A model generated the notes under the pieces. It was not told the DNA's origin. It saw only the letters and a list, made by a program, of their open reading frames with translations, and searched no databases. From an uncultured Muribaculaceae bacterium (GTDB lineage Bacteria; Bacteroidota; Bacteroidia; Bacteroidales; Muribaculaceae), in the NCBI GenBank assembly GCA_947626355.1, contig CANQRV010000013.1, positions 1 through 52,589 of the forward strand: a stretch of 52,589 nt of DNA. The letters are read 5' to 3'. Shown here piece after piece: positions 41,711-52,565 of this stretch (position 1 is the stretch's first letter; each line of letters opens with the position of its first letter). Both the position numbers and the translations under genes were made by a program.

Positions 41711-43297
41711 TCAGTCGGCGGCTTTGGCGCGCAGACGGCTGCGGAGCGTGCGTATCGCATTGGGACTCACCCCGAAAATCTCCTGAATCTCGGCATCGCT
41801 CTTGCCGATGTGCTCAAGGATAAGGAAGAGCCGGTTTTTCGACGTCAGCCCCCTGTACATCGTATCCAGCTCCGTCATGTAGGCCATATCAAGCATCGAG
41901 TAATACTCCACACAGTCGTCGATATCCTTCTTGCTCCAGCGCACTATCGGCGTGCCCGCCTCCACCTCCGCAAACCGCGCATGACCGTTGGCGTAGATCT
42001 CCGCCTGACGCCCCTTCATCTCCCCGAGCCTCTTGCGCAGCCGCTCTATCTCCACCTCCGACACCTTCGAGTCGCTGGCCGCCTTCAACTCCAGCTCGGC
42101 GATGCGGCGCGACAGGGCCTCCGCCGACAGCCGCTCCATGGCGAGCGCCTCGTTCATGCGTGCCCGGCGGTAGAAGAACCACAGCCCCACCACAGCCGCC
42201 ACCAGCAGCGACACCACCACCATATACAGGAGCATCCGCATGTCGGAGAGCGTCTTGCGGCGCTCCAGATTGTGGTCCCATTCCAGCTGCAGGGCGTAGA
42301 CATCGCTTTCGACGGCATCGCGGGCTATGCTGTCGTTGCAGGCTATCAGCCGCACGGCCGCGTCGCAGGCGTCGCGATAGCTCCCCTCATTCATACGAAA
42401 GCGGAAGATGTCGCCGAGAATCTCCGACTGCAGCTGGAGGCTGGCCCCGCGCATCGCCCTGCGCCAAAGCGAGTCGGCCACCTCCATGCGCCCATCGCCG
42501 GCATTGATGAGCGCGAGGTTGGCGAGCGCCGTGCTGATGGGCATATATGAGATCGCCTTCTCGAAATAGCCGCGGGCCTCGCCGGGCACAGAATCGAGCA
42601 ATACGAAGCCGATGTTGTTGTAGAGTCCCGCCTTGTCGCGCACCCGCAGCCCTGGGGCCAGCGACACCGCCGACTGCATCAGGCGCGTGGCCTCCCCTTT
42701 CCGGCCGAGGCTGCGAAGCGCCGCCGTGCGGTAGGTGATCGACTTATAGACCTTCACCGTGTCGCGCATCGACACCCCGAGGTCGTAGGCATGGCGGGCA
42801 TAGCTGTCGGCAAGCCCCTTGTCGCCGTAATATTGGTTGACATGGAAAAGCATTTTCGTCACATACCACTCCAGAGCGGAATCGGGATTCTCGCGGAGAC
42901 GCTGCTGCGCCTCCTTCAGGGCCATCGTGGCGTCCTTGAGCTGCTTGTGGCGGTAATGGGTCTTCCCGAGATAATAGAGCGCGACGACGGCCCGGCGTGT
43001 GTCGCCGGCATCGTCAAACGCCTCCACCTTCTCCTCGAAATAGGAAGTGCCGGGAGCCGAGTCGCCGCCCTCCGCGAGCAACAGCGCCTCCGCGAAGCCA
43101 TAGCCGGGCTTGCAGCGCTCCAGCATCTTCCTGATGGCCGCGGTGTCGCCGTCGAGCGCAAGCTGCTCCACATCCGAGAGCGGAGCCGCCTGACGCCTGC
43201 CGCAGGATGCGGCGCCGATCACCACCGCCCCCAGCACGGCTACAATCCACAATAATATCTTCAGGGTCTTCTTCATCTTCATCATCTCCTCCCGCAT
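41711..43297 (-). CDS. Membrane TPR protein with cytoplasmic HTH (one-component regulator)
   Basis: About 528 aa; start uncertain (43342, 43297 or 43276 possible). N-terminal hydrophobic segment ending in IGAASC, then a periplasmic helical-repeat region (TPR-like: VVALYYLGKTHYRHKQLKDA, AGLYNNIGFVLLDSVPGEAR), a second membrane segment (LLYMVVVSLLVAAVVGLWFF), a coiled coil (ELELKAASDSKVSEVEIERL) and a C-terminal HTH (KSDAEIQEIFGVSPNAIRTL). This layout suits a Bacteroidetes membrane-bound one-component regulator. It is divergent from the 1485-aa secreted gene, with a 20-bp palindrome between them. Confidence 0.78.
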   Translation of the reverse strand: MREEMMKMKKTLKILLWIVAVLGAVVIGAASCGRRQAAPLSDVEQLALDGDTAAIRKMLERCKPGYGFAEALLLAEGGDSAPGTSYFEEKVEAFDDAGDTRRAVVALYYLGKTHYRHKQLKDATMALKEAQQRLRENPDSALEWYVTKMLFHVNQYYGDKGLADSYARHAYDLGVSMRDTVKVYKSITYRTAALRSLGRKGEATRLMQSAVSLAPGLRVRDKAGLYNNIGFVLLDSVPGEARGYFEKAISYMPISTALANLALINAGDGRMEVADSLWRRAMRGASLQLQSEILGDIFRFRMNEGSYRDACDAAVRLIACNDSIARDAVESDVYALQLEWDHNLERRKTLSDMRMLLYMVVVSLLVAAVVGLWFFYRRARMNEALAMERLSAEALSRRIAELELKAASDSKVSEVEIERLRKRLGEMKGRQAEIYANGHARFAEVEAGTPIVRWSKKDIDDCVEYYSMLDMAYMTELDTMYRGLTSKNRLFLILEHIGKSDAEIQEIFGVSPNAIRTLRSRLRAKAAD

Positions 43298-43459
43298 GTC
43301 TCCGGCGGTCGATGACTGCATAACAACCGAAGCCGGGACCATTGCCTCGCAAAGATAATAAAAATCGTTTCCATATCCCCCACACAGTTACAAAAAAATG
43401 CGCCACGGCGTTACAGACAAAGCCCCGCCGGCTGACAGCCAAAGGCTTACCTCTTTTGT

Positions 43460-43479
43460 GATTTGTAACATTACAAATC
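43460..43479. promoter_or_regulatory. Palindrome between divergent regulator and giant gene
   Basis: GATTTGTAA-CA-TTACAAATC is a perfect 9-bp inverted repeat with a 2-nt centre, about 100 nt upstream of the 1485-aa gene. Size and symmetry fit an operator; the binding protein could be the adjacent HTH regulator. Confidence 0.55.
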
Positions 43480-43580
43480 GCAGGGCTATTGCTTTTTTGA
43501 AATATTTTTCATTATTTTGCATCAAGAAACACAACCGACACCAACTACGGAATTTCTGACCACTCATACAATTACCGCTT

Positions 43581-46500
43581 ATGAACAACCTTACACTTAC
43601 CTCCGCGCTCTCCGTGCTGCTGCTCGCAGCCGGAGCGACGGCAGCCCTGCACCAGGCACCGGCCGCCGACACAGCGCCGCAAAAACCGAAAGGCACGCCC
43701 TCCATGCAGAAATGGCAGCGGCAGGCTCCCGAATTCCGCAAGAAGGGTGAGGCCGCAGCTCCCGGCATCGGCAATGCCGCCATCCCCTTGAGGAAAGAGA
43801 GCAGGACGATAACCCTCGCCGGAGCCCTCCACTTCTCCAAGGCATGGACCGACTATGCCCACCCCGGGCTCTACTCCTTCACCACGGCGCCCGACGGCGG
43901 CGACAACGTGGAGCTCATCGGCGAGTACTACTTCTTCAGCACCGGAAACGGCGCCGTCTACGACAACGCCATCCACTCGGTGGACTTCAACGAATATGAC
44001 GGGCAGCTCTACGTCAACTACAACAAAGTGGACCTCGCCACCGGCGACTATGTGGACTACGAGTCGCTCCCCGACCTCTCCCTCTATCCCTACGACTGCG
44101 ACTACGACCCCATCAGCACCGGCGTCGTCGGCTGCTTCTCCAATGCCGAGAACACCGCCATCGAGCTGGCCGTCGTGGAATATGACACACGCTACCGCAA
44201 GGCGATATGCACGCTGCCCGAGGCGCTCAGCTGCGTGGCCGTAAACAGCAAGGGCGAGGTGTTCGGCATCGACTCCAACGGCACCCTGCGCAAATACTCG
44301 CGCACCGACGGCGCCGCCGAGACAATCATGGAGACCGGTCTGAAACCCCGCTATATGCAGTCGGCGACCTTCGACCGCTCGACCGACCTCCTCTACTGGG
44401 CCTTCACCGACGGCGAGGCAAGCGCCCTCTACGAGATAGACGTGGAGGCCTCATCCATCGAGAAGGTGTATGACTTCGCCAACGCCGAGGAATTCACCTG
44501 CATCTACGTCAACGAGGCGCGGAACACCGGCGTCCCCGCCGCTCCCCAGAACTTCACACTCGACTTCGGCCCCGACAACAACGGCAAGGCGATATTCACC
44601 GCTCCCGCCACGACAGCCGGCGGCGACGCCCTCTCCGGCAACGTAGATTACACGCTGACCGCCAACGCTGAGGTGATCGCCTCCGGCACAGCCTCCGCCG
44701 GCGAGGAAGTTGCCCTCGACATTACTCCCGCCTATGGCGAGAACATGTTCGCCCTCACCTGCTCCAACGGCGAGGGCGTCTCGGTGCCCGTGAGGGCATT
44801 TAAATGGATCGGCCGCGGAGTGCCATACGCTCCCGCCGGAGTCACCAAGACCGTCGACGGCGATGAGATCACCGTCAGCTGGGAGGCTCCGACAGAGGGC
44901 ATCGACGGCGCTTACGTCAATCCCGACGAGCTGACCTATACAGTGACAAGATATCCCGACGCGACGGTAGTGGCCGACGGCCTCCGCGCGACTACCTTCA
45001 CCGACCGGGTGGCCGTAGAGGAACCCCTGGTGATGTGGTATGAGGTAACGGCCCTCAACGACACCTACCGCAGCGCCCCGGGCGCAACCGAAAAGTTCAA
45101 CATGGGCGATGCCTTCAACGCGCCCTATTACGAGGACTTCGAGAACCCAGACACCTTCCAGCTCTTCACCGTGCTCGACAACAACAACGACGGCCGCGTG
45201 TGGATGGTGGGCCTCCACCAGGGCTTCAACCCCACCGGCTTCGCCTTCTGCAACACCAACAAATACGGCCTCGAAGGGATAGAATTCAGCGACGACTGGC
45301 TGCTCACCCCGAAGATCAACCTCACGCCCGACAACATCTACGAGTTCACATTCATAGCATGGAACATGTGGGGCAACCCGGAGACACTCGCCGTGGCCTT
45401 CGGCCAGGGTGAGGACCCCACCGACGCCTCGGCCTACGCCACCATCATCGAGCCCACGACAGTGTCCAATCCGTATGAGAACGCCCACCACTATTCCAAC
45501 GTCATCATGCCGCGGACAGAAGGGCAGTATAGGGTGGCATTCCACGGTCTCACCGGCATCAAGGGCTCGGTCTTCAACATCGACGAGCTCAGCCTCAAGG
45601 CCGTGGGCAAGACAGAAGGCCCCGGCGCCGTCACAGGCCTGAAGGCGGATCCCGACCATAACGGCGAGGCGAAGGCCACCATCTCCTTCACCACTCCGAC
45701 ACGCAACGCACTCGACAACGCCGACGTCGCCACGCTCACCTCCGTAACGCTGATGCGCGACGGAGAGACAATCAACACCTGGAGCGACGTCGCCGCCGGC
45801 ACCGCGCTCTCGTTCCTCGACGAGACCGTCAGCGGAGGCAGCCACACCTACCGCGTGGCATGCGCCACCGACAAGGGTACCGGCATGTTTGCCGATGTCA
45901 AGACATTCATCGGCATCGACACTCCCGTCATTCCGCCGGCATTCAAGGCCGCCGACAACGGCAAGGAGATAGTGCTCACATGGGAGAATCCCGGCGAGAC
46001 CGGCGCCAACAACGGCTATGTGGATCCCGCGAAGATGCTCTACACCGTCTACACTGTGGAAAGTGGGGTCGCCACTGAGATCGCCACAGAAATCGCTAAT
46101 CCCACCTACAGCGTCGATGTCCTGGCCAACGAGGGTGAGCAGGAGCTCGCCTACTACGGAGTCTGCGCTTACGTCGGCGACGTGCTCGGCAACATTGCCG
46201 TCTCCAACCCCGTGATTCTGGGCGCGCCACACACCCTCCCTTTCATGGAGACCTTCAACATGGCGAAATTCGACAACACCGGCTGGTGGCAGATCGGCGA
46301 CATGGAGCATATCTTCTACACCTACGCCGACTACAGCTCCGACGAGGGCAGCACGGCCATGATGTGGAAGCCCGAGCTCGGCTACACCGAGACATGGCTC
46401 AACTCCGGCAAGATCACCCTCGGCAACGCCACGCACCCAATGCTCATCTTCGACTGGATGGCCAATCCCGGCATCGACGCCGGAATCGAGGTCTACGCCG

Positions 46501-48038
46501 TTAACGGCGGCTGCGACGAGAAGCTCATCGGCACCCTCGACTTCAACGACCGGGACGGCGAGGCTTCCTGGCAGACAGAGATGATAGCACTCGACGACTT
46601 CATCGGCAGCAACTCGATGATGATAAAGTTCCGCGCTTACGGCAAAGCCTACGGCGAGCCCATCTATCTCGACCGCATCCAGGTGCGCAACGTGCTCGAC
46701 AAGGACATGCTCGTGAAGCTCTCCTGCCCGGGTCATCTCACGGCCGGAAAGAAGAACCAGGTGACGGTCATCGCCGAGAACAACAGCCTCAAGCCCGGCG
46801 ACCCCTATAAGGTGACCCTCTATGCCGACGGCGATGTGATCGCCACCGCCGACGGAGAAGCTCTCGAAGCCCTCGGCAGCAAGTCGTTCACTTTCGACGT
46901 GACACCCTCCGTCACAGCCACAGGCAACGTCATCGTCACAGCCGAGGTGGAATATCCCGGCGACGAGGACGAGGACAACAACATCACCGAGCCCTTCTGG
47001 GCCGACCTGATCTATCCCTCCTACCACCGCCCCGAGCACCTCAAGCTGACTGAAGACGAGACCGGCCTGCTCCTCGGCTGGGACGCCCCCGCCATCGACA
47101 CCGGCGAGGTGACCGAAGATTTCGAGAACTACGACAACGGCGACCTCTCCTTCGGCGACTGGCAGACCTATGACGGCGACAAGGGCCTCGCATGCGGAAT
47201 CAACGGCGTCGACATCCCCCACTGGAAAGAGCCCTGGGCATTCATGGTGTTCAATCCCGAGGAGACCGGCATCGACACCTCCTCCCGCCCGATGTTCGCT
47301 CCCGAGTCGGGCGACCAGTACCTGATCGCTCAGGTGGGATACTACGGCGAGCTCGACCACAGCGACGACTGGCTGATCTCGCCGGAGCTCTCCGGCGACG
47401 CCCAGACCATCAGGATGTATATGAGGAAAGACGCCGACCAGTATGACGAGACCTTCGAGATCTACTACTCCACCACCGACGCCGCAATCGAGTCGATGCA
47501 GCTGCTCGCCTCCGGAAGCGTGGATCCCGCCGACTGGACCGAATATACCTTCGACCTCCCCGAAGGAGCCCTCTTCTTCGCCCTCCGCTACAACGCCGTA
47601 GACCAGTTCATGATCATGATCGACGACATCGTCTACACTCCGGCCCGGCTCGTGCTCAAGGGCTACAACGTATACTGCGACGACGAGCTGATCGGCACCA
47701 CCGACACAGCCACGGAGTTCAGGCTCAACGGCACCGACGACTACCTCGGCAAGACATTCTTCGTGACGGCCCTCTACACTGTGGGCGAGTCGATGCCCTC
47801 CAACAAGGTGGAATACACCAGCGTGGATGAGCTGGCCGCCTCCCGCTGCGCAGTGACGGGCGGCAACGGCTTCATCAGCATAGCCGGGCTTACCGGGAAG
47901 GGCGTGGCCGTCAGCACCGTCGACGGCAAGCTTGTCTACTCCGACGCCGAGGCCACCGGCGAGCTGAGGATCAGCGCCGAGCCGGGCGTTTATCTGGTGA
48001 AGGCAGACCGACTCACCGTCAAGGTGATCGTGCGCTGA
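43581..48038 (+). CDS. Very large secreted protein with T9SS-like C-terminal tail
   Basis: 1485 aa. Signal peptide (NNLTLTSALSVLLLAAGATA). The N-terminal part matches the layout of the 1130-aa protein (YDGQLYVNYNKVDLATGDYV, VGCFSNAENTAIELAVVEYD). Then fibronectin-III-like units (AGVTKTVDGDEITVSWEAPT) alternate with at least three jelly-roll, choice-of-anchor-J-like domains (DDWLLTPKINLTPDNIYEFT, then the 46.3 kb region, then DDWLISPELSGDAQTIRMYM). The C-terminal sorting-type tail ends GVYLVKADRLTVKVIVR. Export by T9SS and a surface adhesin or glycan-binding role are inferred. A terminator follows. Confidence 0.8.
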   Translation: MNNLTLTSALSVLLLAAGATAALHQAPAADTAPQKPKGTPSMQKWQRQAPEFRKKGEAAAPGIGNAAIPLRKESRTITLAGALHFSKAWTDYAHPGLYSFTTAPDGGDNVELIGEYYFFSTGNGAVYDNAIHSVDFNEYDGQLYVNYNKVDLATGDYVDYESLPDLSLYPYDCDYDPISTGVVGCFSNAENTAIELAVVEYDTRYRKAICTLPEALSCVAVNSKGEVFGIDSNGTLRKYSRTDGAAETIMETGLKPRYMQSATFDRSTDLLYWAFTDGEASALYEIDVEASSIEKVYDFANAEEFTCIYVNEARNTGVPAAPQNFTLDFGPDNNGKAIFTAPATTAGGDALSGNVDYTLTANAEVIASGTASAGEEVALDITPAYGENMFALTCSNGEGVSVPVRAFKWIGRGVPYAPAGVTKTVDGDEITVSWEAPTEGIDGAYVNPDELTYTVTRYPDATVVADGLRATTFTDRVAVEEPLVMWYEVTALNDTYRSAPGATEKFNMGDAFNAPYYEDFENPDTFQLFTVLDNNNDGRVWMVGLHQGFNPTGFAFCNTNKYGLEGIEFSDDWLLTPKINLTPDNIYEFTFIAWNMWGNPETLAVAFGQGEDPTDASAYATIIEPTTVSNPYENAHHYSNVIMPRTEGQYRVAFHGLTGIKGSVFNIDELSLKAVGKTEGPGAVTGLKADPDHNGEAKATISFTTPTRNALDNADVATLTSVTLMRDGETINTWSDVAAGTALSFLDETVSGGSHTYRVACATDKGTGMFADVKTFIGIDTPVIPPAFKAADNGKEIVLTWENPGETGANNGYVDPAKMLYTVYTVESGVATEIATEIANPTYSVDVLANEGEQELAYYGVCAYVGDVLGNIAVSNPVILGAPHTLPFMETFNMAKFDNTGWWQIGDMEHIFYTYADYSSDEGSTAMMWKPELGYTETWLNSGKITLGNATHPMLIFDWMANPGIDAGIEVYAVNGGCDEKLIGTLDFNDRDGEASWQTEMIALDDFIGSNSMMIKFRAYGKAYGEPIYLDRIQVRNVLDKDMLVKLSCPGHLTAGKKNQVTVIAENNSLKPGDPYKVTLYADGDVIATADGEALEALGSKSFTFDVTPSVTATGNVIVTAEVEYPGDEDEDNNITEPFWADLIYPSYHRPEHLKLTEDETGLLLGWDAPAIDTGEVTEDFENYDNGDLSFGDWQTYDGDKGLACGINGVDIPHWKEPWAFMVFNPEETGIDTSSRPMFAPESGDQYLIAQVGYYGELDHSDDWLISPELSGDAQTIRMYMRKDADQYDETFEIYYSTTDAAIESMQLLASGSVDPADWTEYTFDLPEGALFFALRYNAVDQFMIMIDDIVYTPARLVLKGYNVYCDDELIGTTDTATEFRLNGTDDYLGKTFFVTALYTVGESMPSNKVEYTSVDELAASRCAVTGGNGFISIAGLTGKGVAVSTVDGKLVYSDAEATGELRISAEPGVYLVKADRLTVKVIVR

Positions 48039-48076
48039 GCATAGGATTCTTTACAATCATCCATTGATCAACCGAC

Positions 48077-48117
48077 AGCGGGGGTGGAGCCTGAGAAGGG
48101 TTTCACCCCCGCTTTTC
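48077..48117 (+). terminator. Strong intrinsic terminator
   Basis: AGCGGGGGTG / CACCCCCGCT, 10-bp perfect stem with 17-nt loop, followed by TTTT. Confidence 0.92.
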
Positions 48118-48183
48118 ATCCCCTTCGCTCCCCATTTAGGGAAATTTATGAATAGGATTTATGCATCATTCACAAAAAATCGC

Positions 48184-48191
48184 TAAATTTG
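48184..48191 (+). promoter_or_regulatory. -7 element upstream of saccharopine-dehydrogenase-like gene
   Basis: TAAATTTG at 48184-48191; a -33 (TTTATG near 48158) is imperfect. Confidence 0.5.
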
Positions 48192-48248
48192 TCGGATTAT
48201 GCCGGATCTGCCGGTGAGTTTATTGTTTACCTTTTTAACTATTTCAAC

Positions 48249-49445
<1,197 letters not shown>

Positions 49446-49472
49446 CCGCGACCCAATTATTCCGACATCATT

Positions 49473-51872
49473 ATGAAGACATTCCATTTAAGCTGCGCCG
49501 TGATGGCGGCTTCGGCCGCCATCGCCGCCGGCGTAAGCCACGAGGGCCCCACGTGGACCGTGGCCACCGGGAAAGGCGAGGTGGCCGTCACACCCCTCAC
49601 CGACAACATCTTCCATATCGCCACCTTCAGCCGCAAGGGCGCGGAGATGCTCCCCGCATCCCAGAGCGCCGTGCTCGAGCCGGGAGCTGCAAGCATACGC
49701 ACCGCCCTCGACGACAACTCCTTCTGGCTATACTCCCCCACAACCACCGTGAGGGTCGACCGCTCCACGGGGCGCGTCTCCTTCATGACTCCCGACGGCG
49801 ACACCCTCCTCTCCGAGGCCGGAGGCATCGACAACTCCGGCGACGTGAAGACCGTGACCTTCACCTCCCGGGCCGATGAGACATTCTACGGCGCCGGAGA
49901 GCGCGGCCACCGCCTGAGGCTCAACGGAGACTCCCTCTCCATGTACAACCGCCAGAACTACGGCTACACCGGCTCCGACCCCAGGATCTCGCAGATGGGT
50001 ATCTCCGTGCCCTACTTCGCATCCGATGCCGGATACGGCGTGCTCTTCGACGACTATAACAAGGCCGCCCTCGAGCTGCGCGACACCATCACCTACACCT
50101 CAGACACCCCGCTGCCGCTGTCTTACTACTTCATCAACGGCGGCAAGACCCTGGCCGGCACCACCGAGGGATACACGCGCCTCACAGGACGCCAGGACCT
50201 CCCCCCCTTCTGGGCGCTCGGATACGTGACCTCCAAATACGGATACCACAACCAGAAGGAGGCACTCGGAGCCATCGACTCGCTGAAGACGCGCGGATAC
50301 CCGCTCGACGGCATCGTTTTCGACCTCTACTGGTATGGCGTGGAGACCGACATGGGACGCCTCGCATGGGACGCCACACAGTGGCCCGACCACCGGCAGA
50401 TGCTTCGCGACCTCGACAGCCTCGGCGTCAACCTCGTGATGATCACCCAGCCATACGTCAACAAGAAGGGGGCCATCGACAACTACAACTACCTCTCGGA
50501 GCGCGGCATGCTCGCCAAGGACTCCCTGGGACGCACCCACGACGTCACCACATGGGTGGGCGACGCCGGAATGATCGACGTCAGCAATCCCGAGACACGC
50601 GAATGGCTCTGGCAGCGACTCAGGCCTCTCACCGGGGAAGGCGTCTACGGCTGGTGGGGCGACCTCGGCGAGCCTGAGGTGCATCCCCTCTCCATACGCC
50701 ACGCCAACGGCCAGACAGCCTCCCAATACCACAACGTCTACGGCAACGAGTGGAGCCGCATCCTCTACGAAGGGCTCCGCCGCGACTTCCCCGACCGACG
50801 CCCGCTCCTTATGATGCGCGGCGGCACGGCCGGGCTCCAGCGTTACTCCGTATTCCCCTGGACCACCGATGTCTCCCGCTCCTGGGGAGGCCTTGAGCCG
50901 CAGGTCAACCTCATGCTCGGCTCCGGCCTCTCCGGCCTCGCATACATGAGCTCCGACCTCGGCGGTTTCGCCGTAGACCCCGCCGACCCCATCGACCCCG
51001 AGCTTTACGTGAGATGGGTGGGGATGGGAGCCTTCACCCCTTTCATGCGCACCCACGCCCAGCTCATGCCCGAGCCTTACCATTATCCCGAGCAGGATCC
51101 GCTCATAAGGAAGTTCATCAGGATGCGCTATGAATGGCTCCCCTACAACTACACGCTGGCCTACGAGAACGCCGCTTTCGGATATCCCCTGGCGCGCCCC
51201 CTCAATTTCCGGGGCGACAATCCCGACCGCCGGTATGCCGACCTCAGCGATGAATACCTCTGGGGCGACAATGTGCTCGTGGCCCCCGTCATGAAGAAGG
51301 GAGCCACAAGCCGCAAGGTGCTCTTCCCGGCCGGCGAATGGATAGACTGGCGCGACGCCTCCCGCCGCTACCGGGGAGGCACGGAGGCAACCGTCAGCGC
51401 CCCGCTCTCCGACCTCCCCCTCTTCGTCAGGGCTGGAAGCTTCATCCCCCAGTATCCCGACAGAATCGAAAACGTGAGGCAGTATGACCCCTCGCGCCTC
51501 TGGGTGAGGTATTACCCCGCCGACACCGTCAGCCGCTACACCCTCTATGACGACAACCGCCTGAGCCCCACCTCGCTCGCCAACGGCGACTACCAGCTGA
51601 TCAACTTCAGCGGAAGCCGCGCCGACGGTGCGATTACGGTACACCTCTCCTCGGAAGGGAAATATGCCGGCATGCCGGCCGTCAGGATGATCACCTTCGA
51701 GATTCCCGGCGTGGCGCGTCCGTCGCAGGTCATGCTCGGCGACATCCGTCTCGAGGAGGCCGTCTCCCCCAAGGCCATCCGCCAGTATGGCTACAGCTAC
51801 GACCAGGCCACGCGCACGCTCTACGTGCGCTTCCCCTTCGACGGGAAGCCGGCCACCTTCAGCGTACGCTGA
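49473..51872 (+). CDS. GH31 family alpha-glucosidase, secreted
   Basis: 799 aa. Signal peptide (KTFHLSCAVMAASAAIAAGV). N-terminal beta-sandwich, then the (beta/alpha)8 barrel: DETFYGAGERGHRLRLNGDS, PPFWALGYVTSKYGYHNQKE, IVFDLYWYGVETDMG, nucleophile Asp397 in GWWGDLGEPEVHP and acid/base Asp466 in PWTTDVSRSWGGL, then VGMGAFTPFMRTHAQ. The C-terminal beta domain ends in TLYVRFPFDGKPATFSVR. Hydrolyses alpha-glucosidic or xylosidic bonds in the periplasm or on the surface. The last 14 nt overlap the convergent endolysin gene. Confidence 0.93.
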   Translation: MKTFHLSCAVMAASAAIAAGVSHEGPTWTVATGKGEVAVTPLTDNIFHIATFSRKGAEMLPASQSAVLEPGAASIRTALDDNSFWLYSPTTTVRVDRSTGRVSFMTPDGDTLLSEAGGIDNSGDVKTVTFTSRADETFYGAGERGHRLRLNGDSLSMYNRQNYGYTGSDPRISQMGISVPYFASDAGYGVLFDDYNKAALELRDTITYTSDTPLPLSYYFINGGKTLAGTTEGYTRLTGRQDLPPFWALGYVTSKYGYHNQKEALGAIDSLKTRGYPLDGIVFDLYWYGVETDMGRLAWDATQWPDHRQMLRDLDSLGVNLVMITQPYVNKKGAIDNYNYLSERGMLAKDSLGRTHDVTTWVGDAGMIDVSNPETREWLWQRLRPLTGEGVYGWWGDLGEPEVHPLSIRHANGQTASQYHNVYGNEWSRILYEGLRRDFPDRRPLLMMRGGTAGLQRYSVFPWTTDVSRSWGGLEPQVNLMLGSGLSGLAYMSSDLGGFAVDPADPIDPELYVRWVGMGAFTPFMRTHAQLMPEPYHYPEQDPLIRKFIRMRYEWLPYNYTLAYENAAFGYPLARPLNFRGDNPDRRYADLSDEYLWGDNVLVAPVMKKGATSRKVLFPAGEWIDWRDASRRYRGGTEATVSAPLSDLPLFVRAGSFIPQYPDRIENVRQYDPSRLWVRYYPADTVSRYTLYDDNRLSPTSLANGDYQLINFSGSRADGAITVHLSSEGKYAGMPAVRMITFEIPGVARPSQVMLGDIRLEEAVSPKAIRQYGYSYDQATRTLYVRFPFDGKPATFSVR

Positions 51873-52467
51873 GGGACGAGCCGAACGTCAATATGCGGCG
51901 CCGCCAGCCGCGCAGCCATTTACGCTGCGCGGGGCGGCGCCTCACTATATCATCCACCCAGCGCAGGCGGTCGTCGGTGAGCCGCGCGAGCAGGGCGGCG
52001 GGCTCACGCGAGGCCACGGCGGCGAGAGTGGCCGGCCCCACGATACCGTCGGCCCTGACGCCGAGAAGGCGCTGCGGCCTCTTCACGCCCACGGCTCCGC
52101 TCGCCCACACATAGTCGACGAGCATCTCGGCCACCTCCTGCGAGGCTATGACGTCGGCCCGCCAGCGATTCCAGTACCCCTCGCGGAGCACGTCGAGCCA
52201 CTCGTCGTAGGTGATGGCCCGCAGCATCGCCGCCGTGGGCGCCGGCTGCGAACGGCGCCGCCGGTAGGCGCGGTAAGAAGCCAGCGTGACGCCACACATC
52301 GTGGCTCCACCGCTGTCGAGCGCGTCGCAGCTCCACCCCGTGCGACGCGCAAGAGCGAAGAGACGCCTGTTGCGGGCGTCGGAAGAGGGATCGGGGATCG
52401 GGTCGCCGAGTGGCGTCCCCGCTTCGAAATGGAGTATCTTCTCCACAATCTTTTCTATATCTGCCAT
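51859..52467 (-). CDS. Phage-type endolysin, GH108-like muramidase with PG-binding end
   Basis: 202 aa from ATG 52467. Candidate catalytic Glu15 in ILHFEAG, the DSGGATMCGVTLASYRAYR stretch (51-69) that matches the conserved DxGGxTxxGVT of GH108 lysozymes, ITYDEWLDVLREGYWNRWRA, and a PG_binding_3-like end (LLGVRADGIVGPATLAAVAS). About 20 extra residues (SSDARNRRLFALARRTGW) separate Glu15 from the DxGG motif. No signal peptide, so a holin or lysis would be needed for access; none is visible. It stands alone, 28 kb from the other phage-type genes. Confidence 0.85.
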   Translation of the reverse strand: MADIEKIVEKILHFEAGTPLGDPIPDPSSDARNRRLFALARRTGWSCDALDSGGATMCGVTLASYRAYRRRRSQPAPTAAMLRAITYDEWLDVLREGYWNRWRADVIASQEVAEMLVDYVWASGAVGVKRPQRLLGVRADGIVGPATLAAVASREPAALLARLTDDRLRWVDDIVRRRPAQRKWLRGWRRRILTFGSSLSVR

Positions 52468-52565
52468 ATTGCTCTGAGTTTGGTTTTTCCGCCCGCTAAG
52501 GTAGGGATCGTCCACTGTCTAGTCCTGAAAAATCTTGACTAAAAAGTTAAAGATTTTAACGGACA

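Noticed and set aside
44451-47360. 969-aa open frame antisense to the 1485-aa secreted protein
   Set aside because: Follows from strong third-position GC bias of the real gene; composition (Val/Gly/Glu) is that of antisense shadows.
50100-51644. 514-aa open frame antisense to the GH31 gene
   Set aside because: Shadow of the GH31 frame; no recognisable domain.
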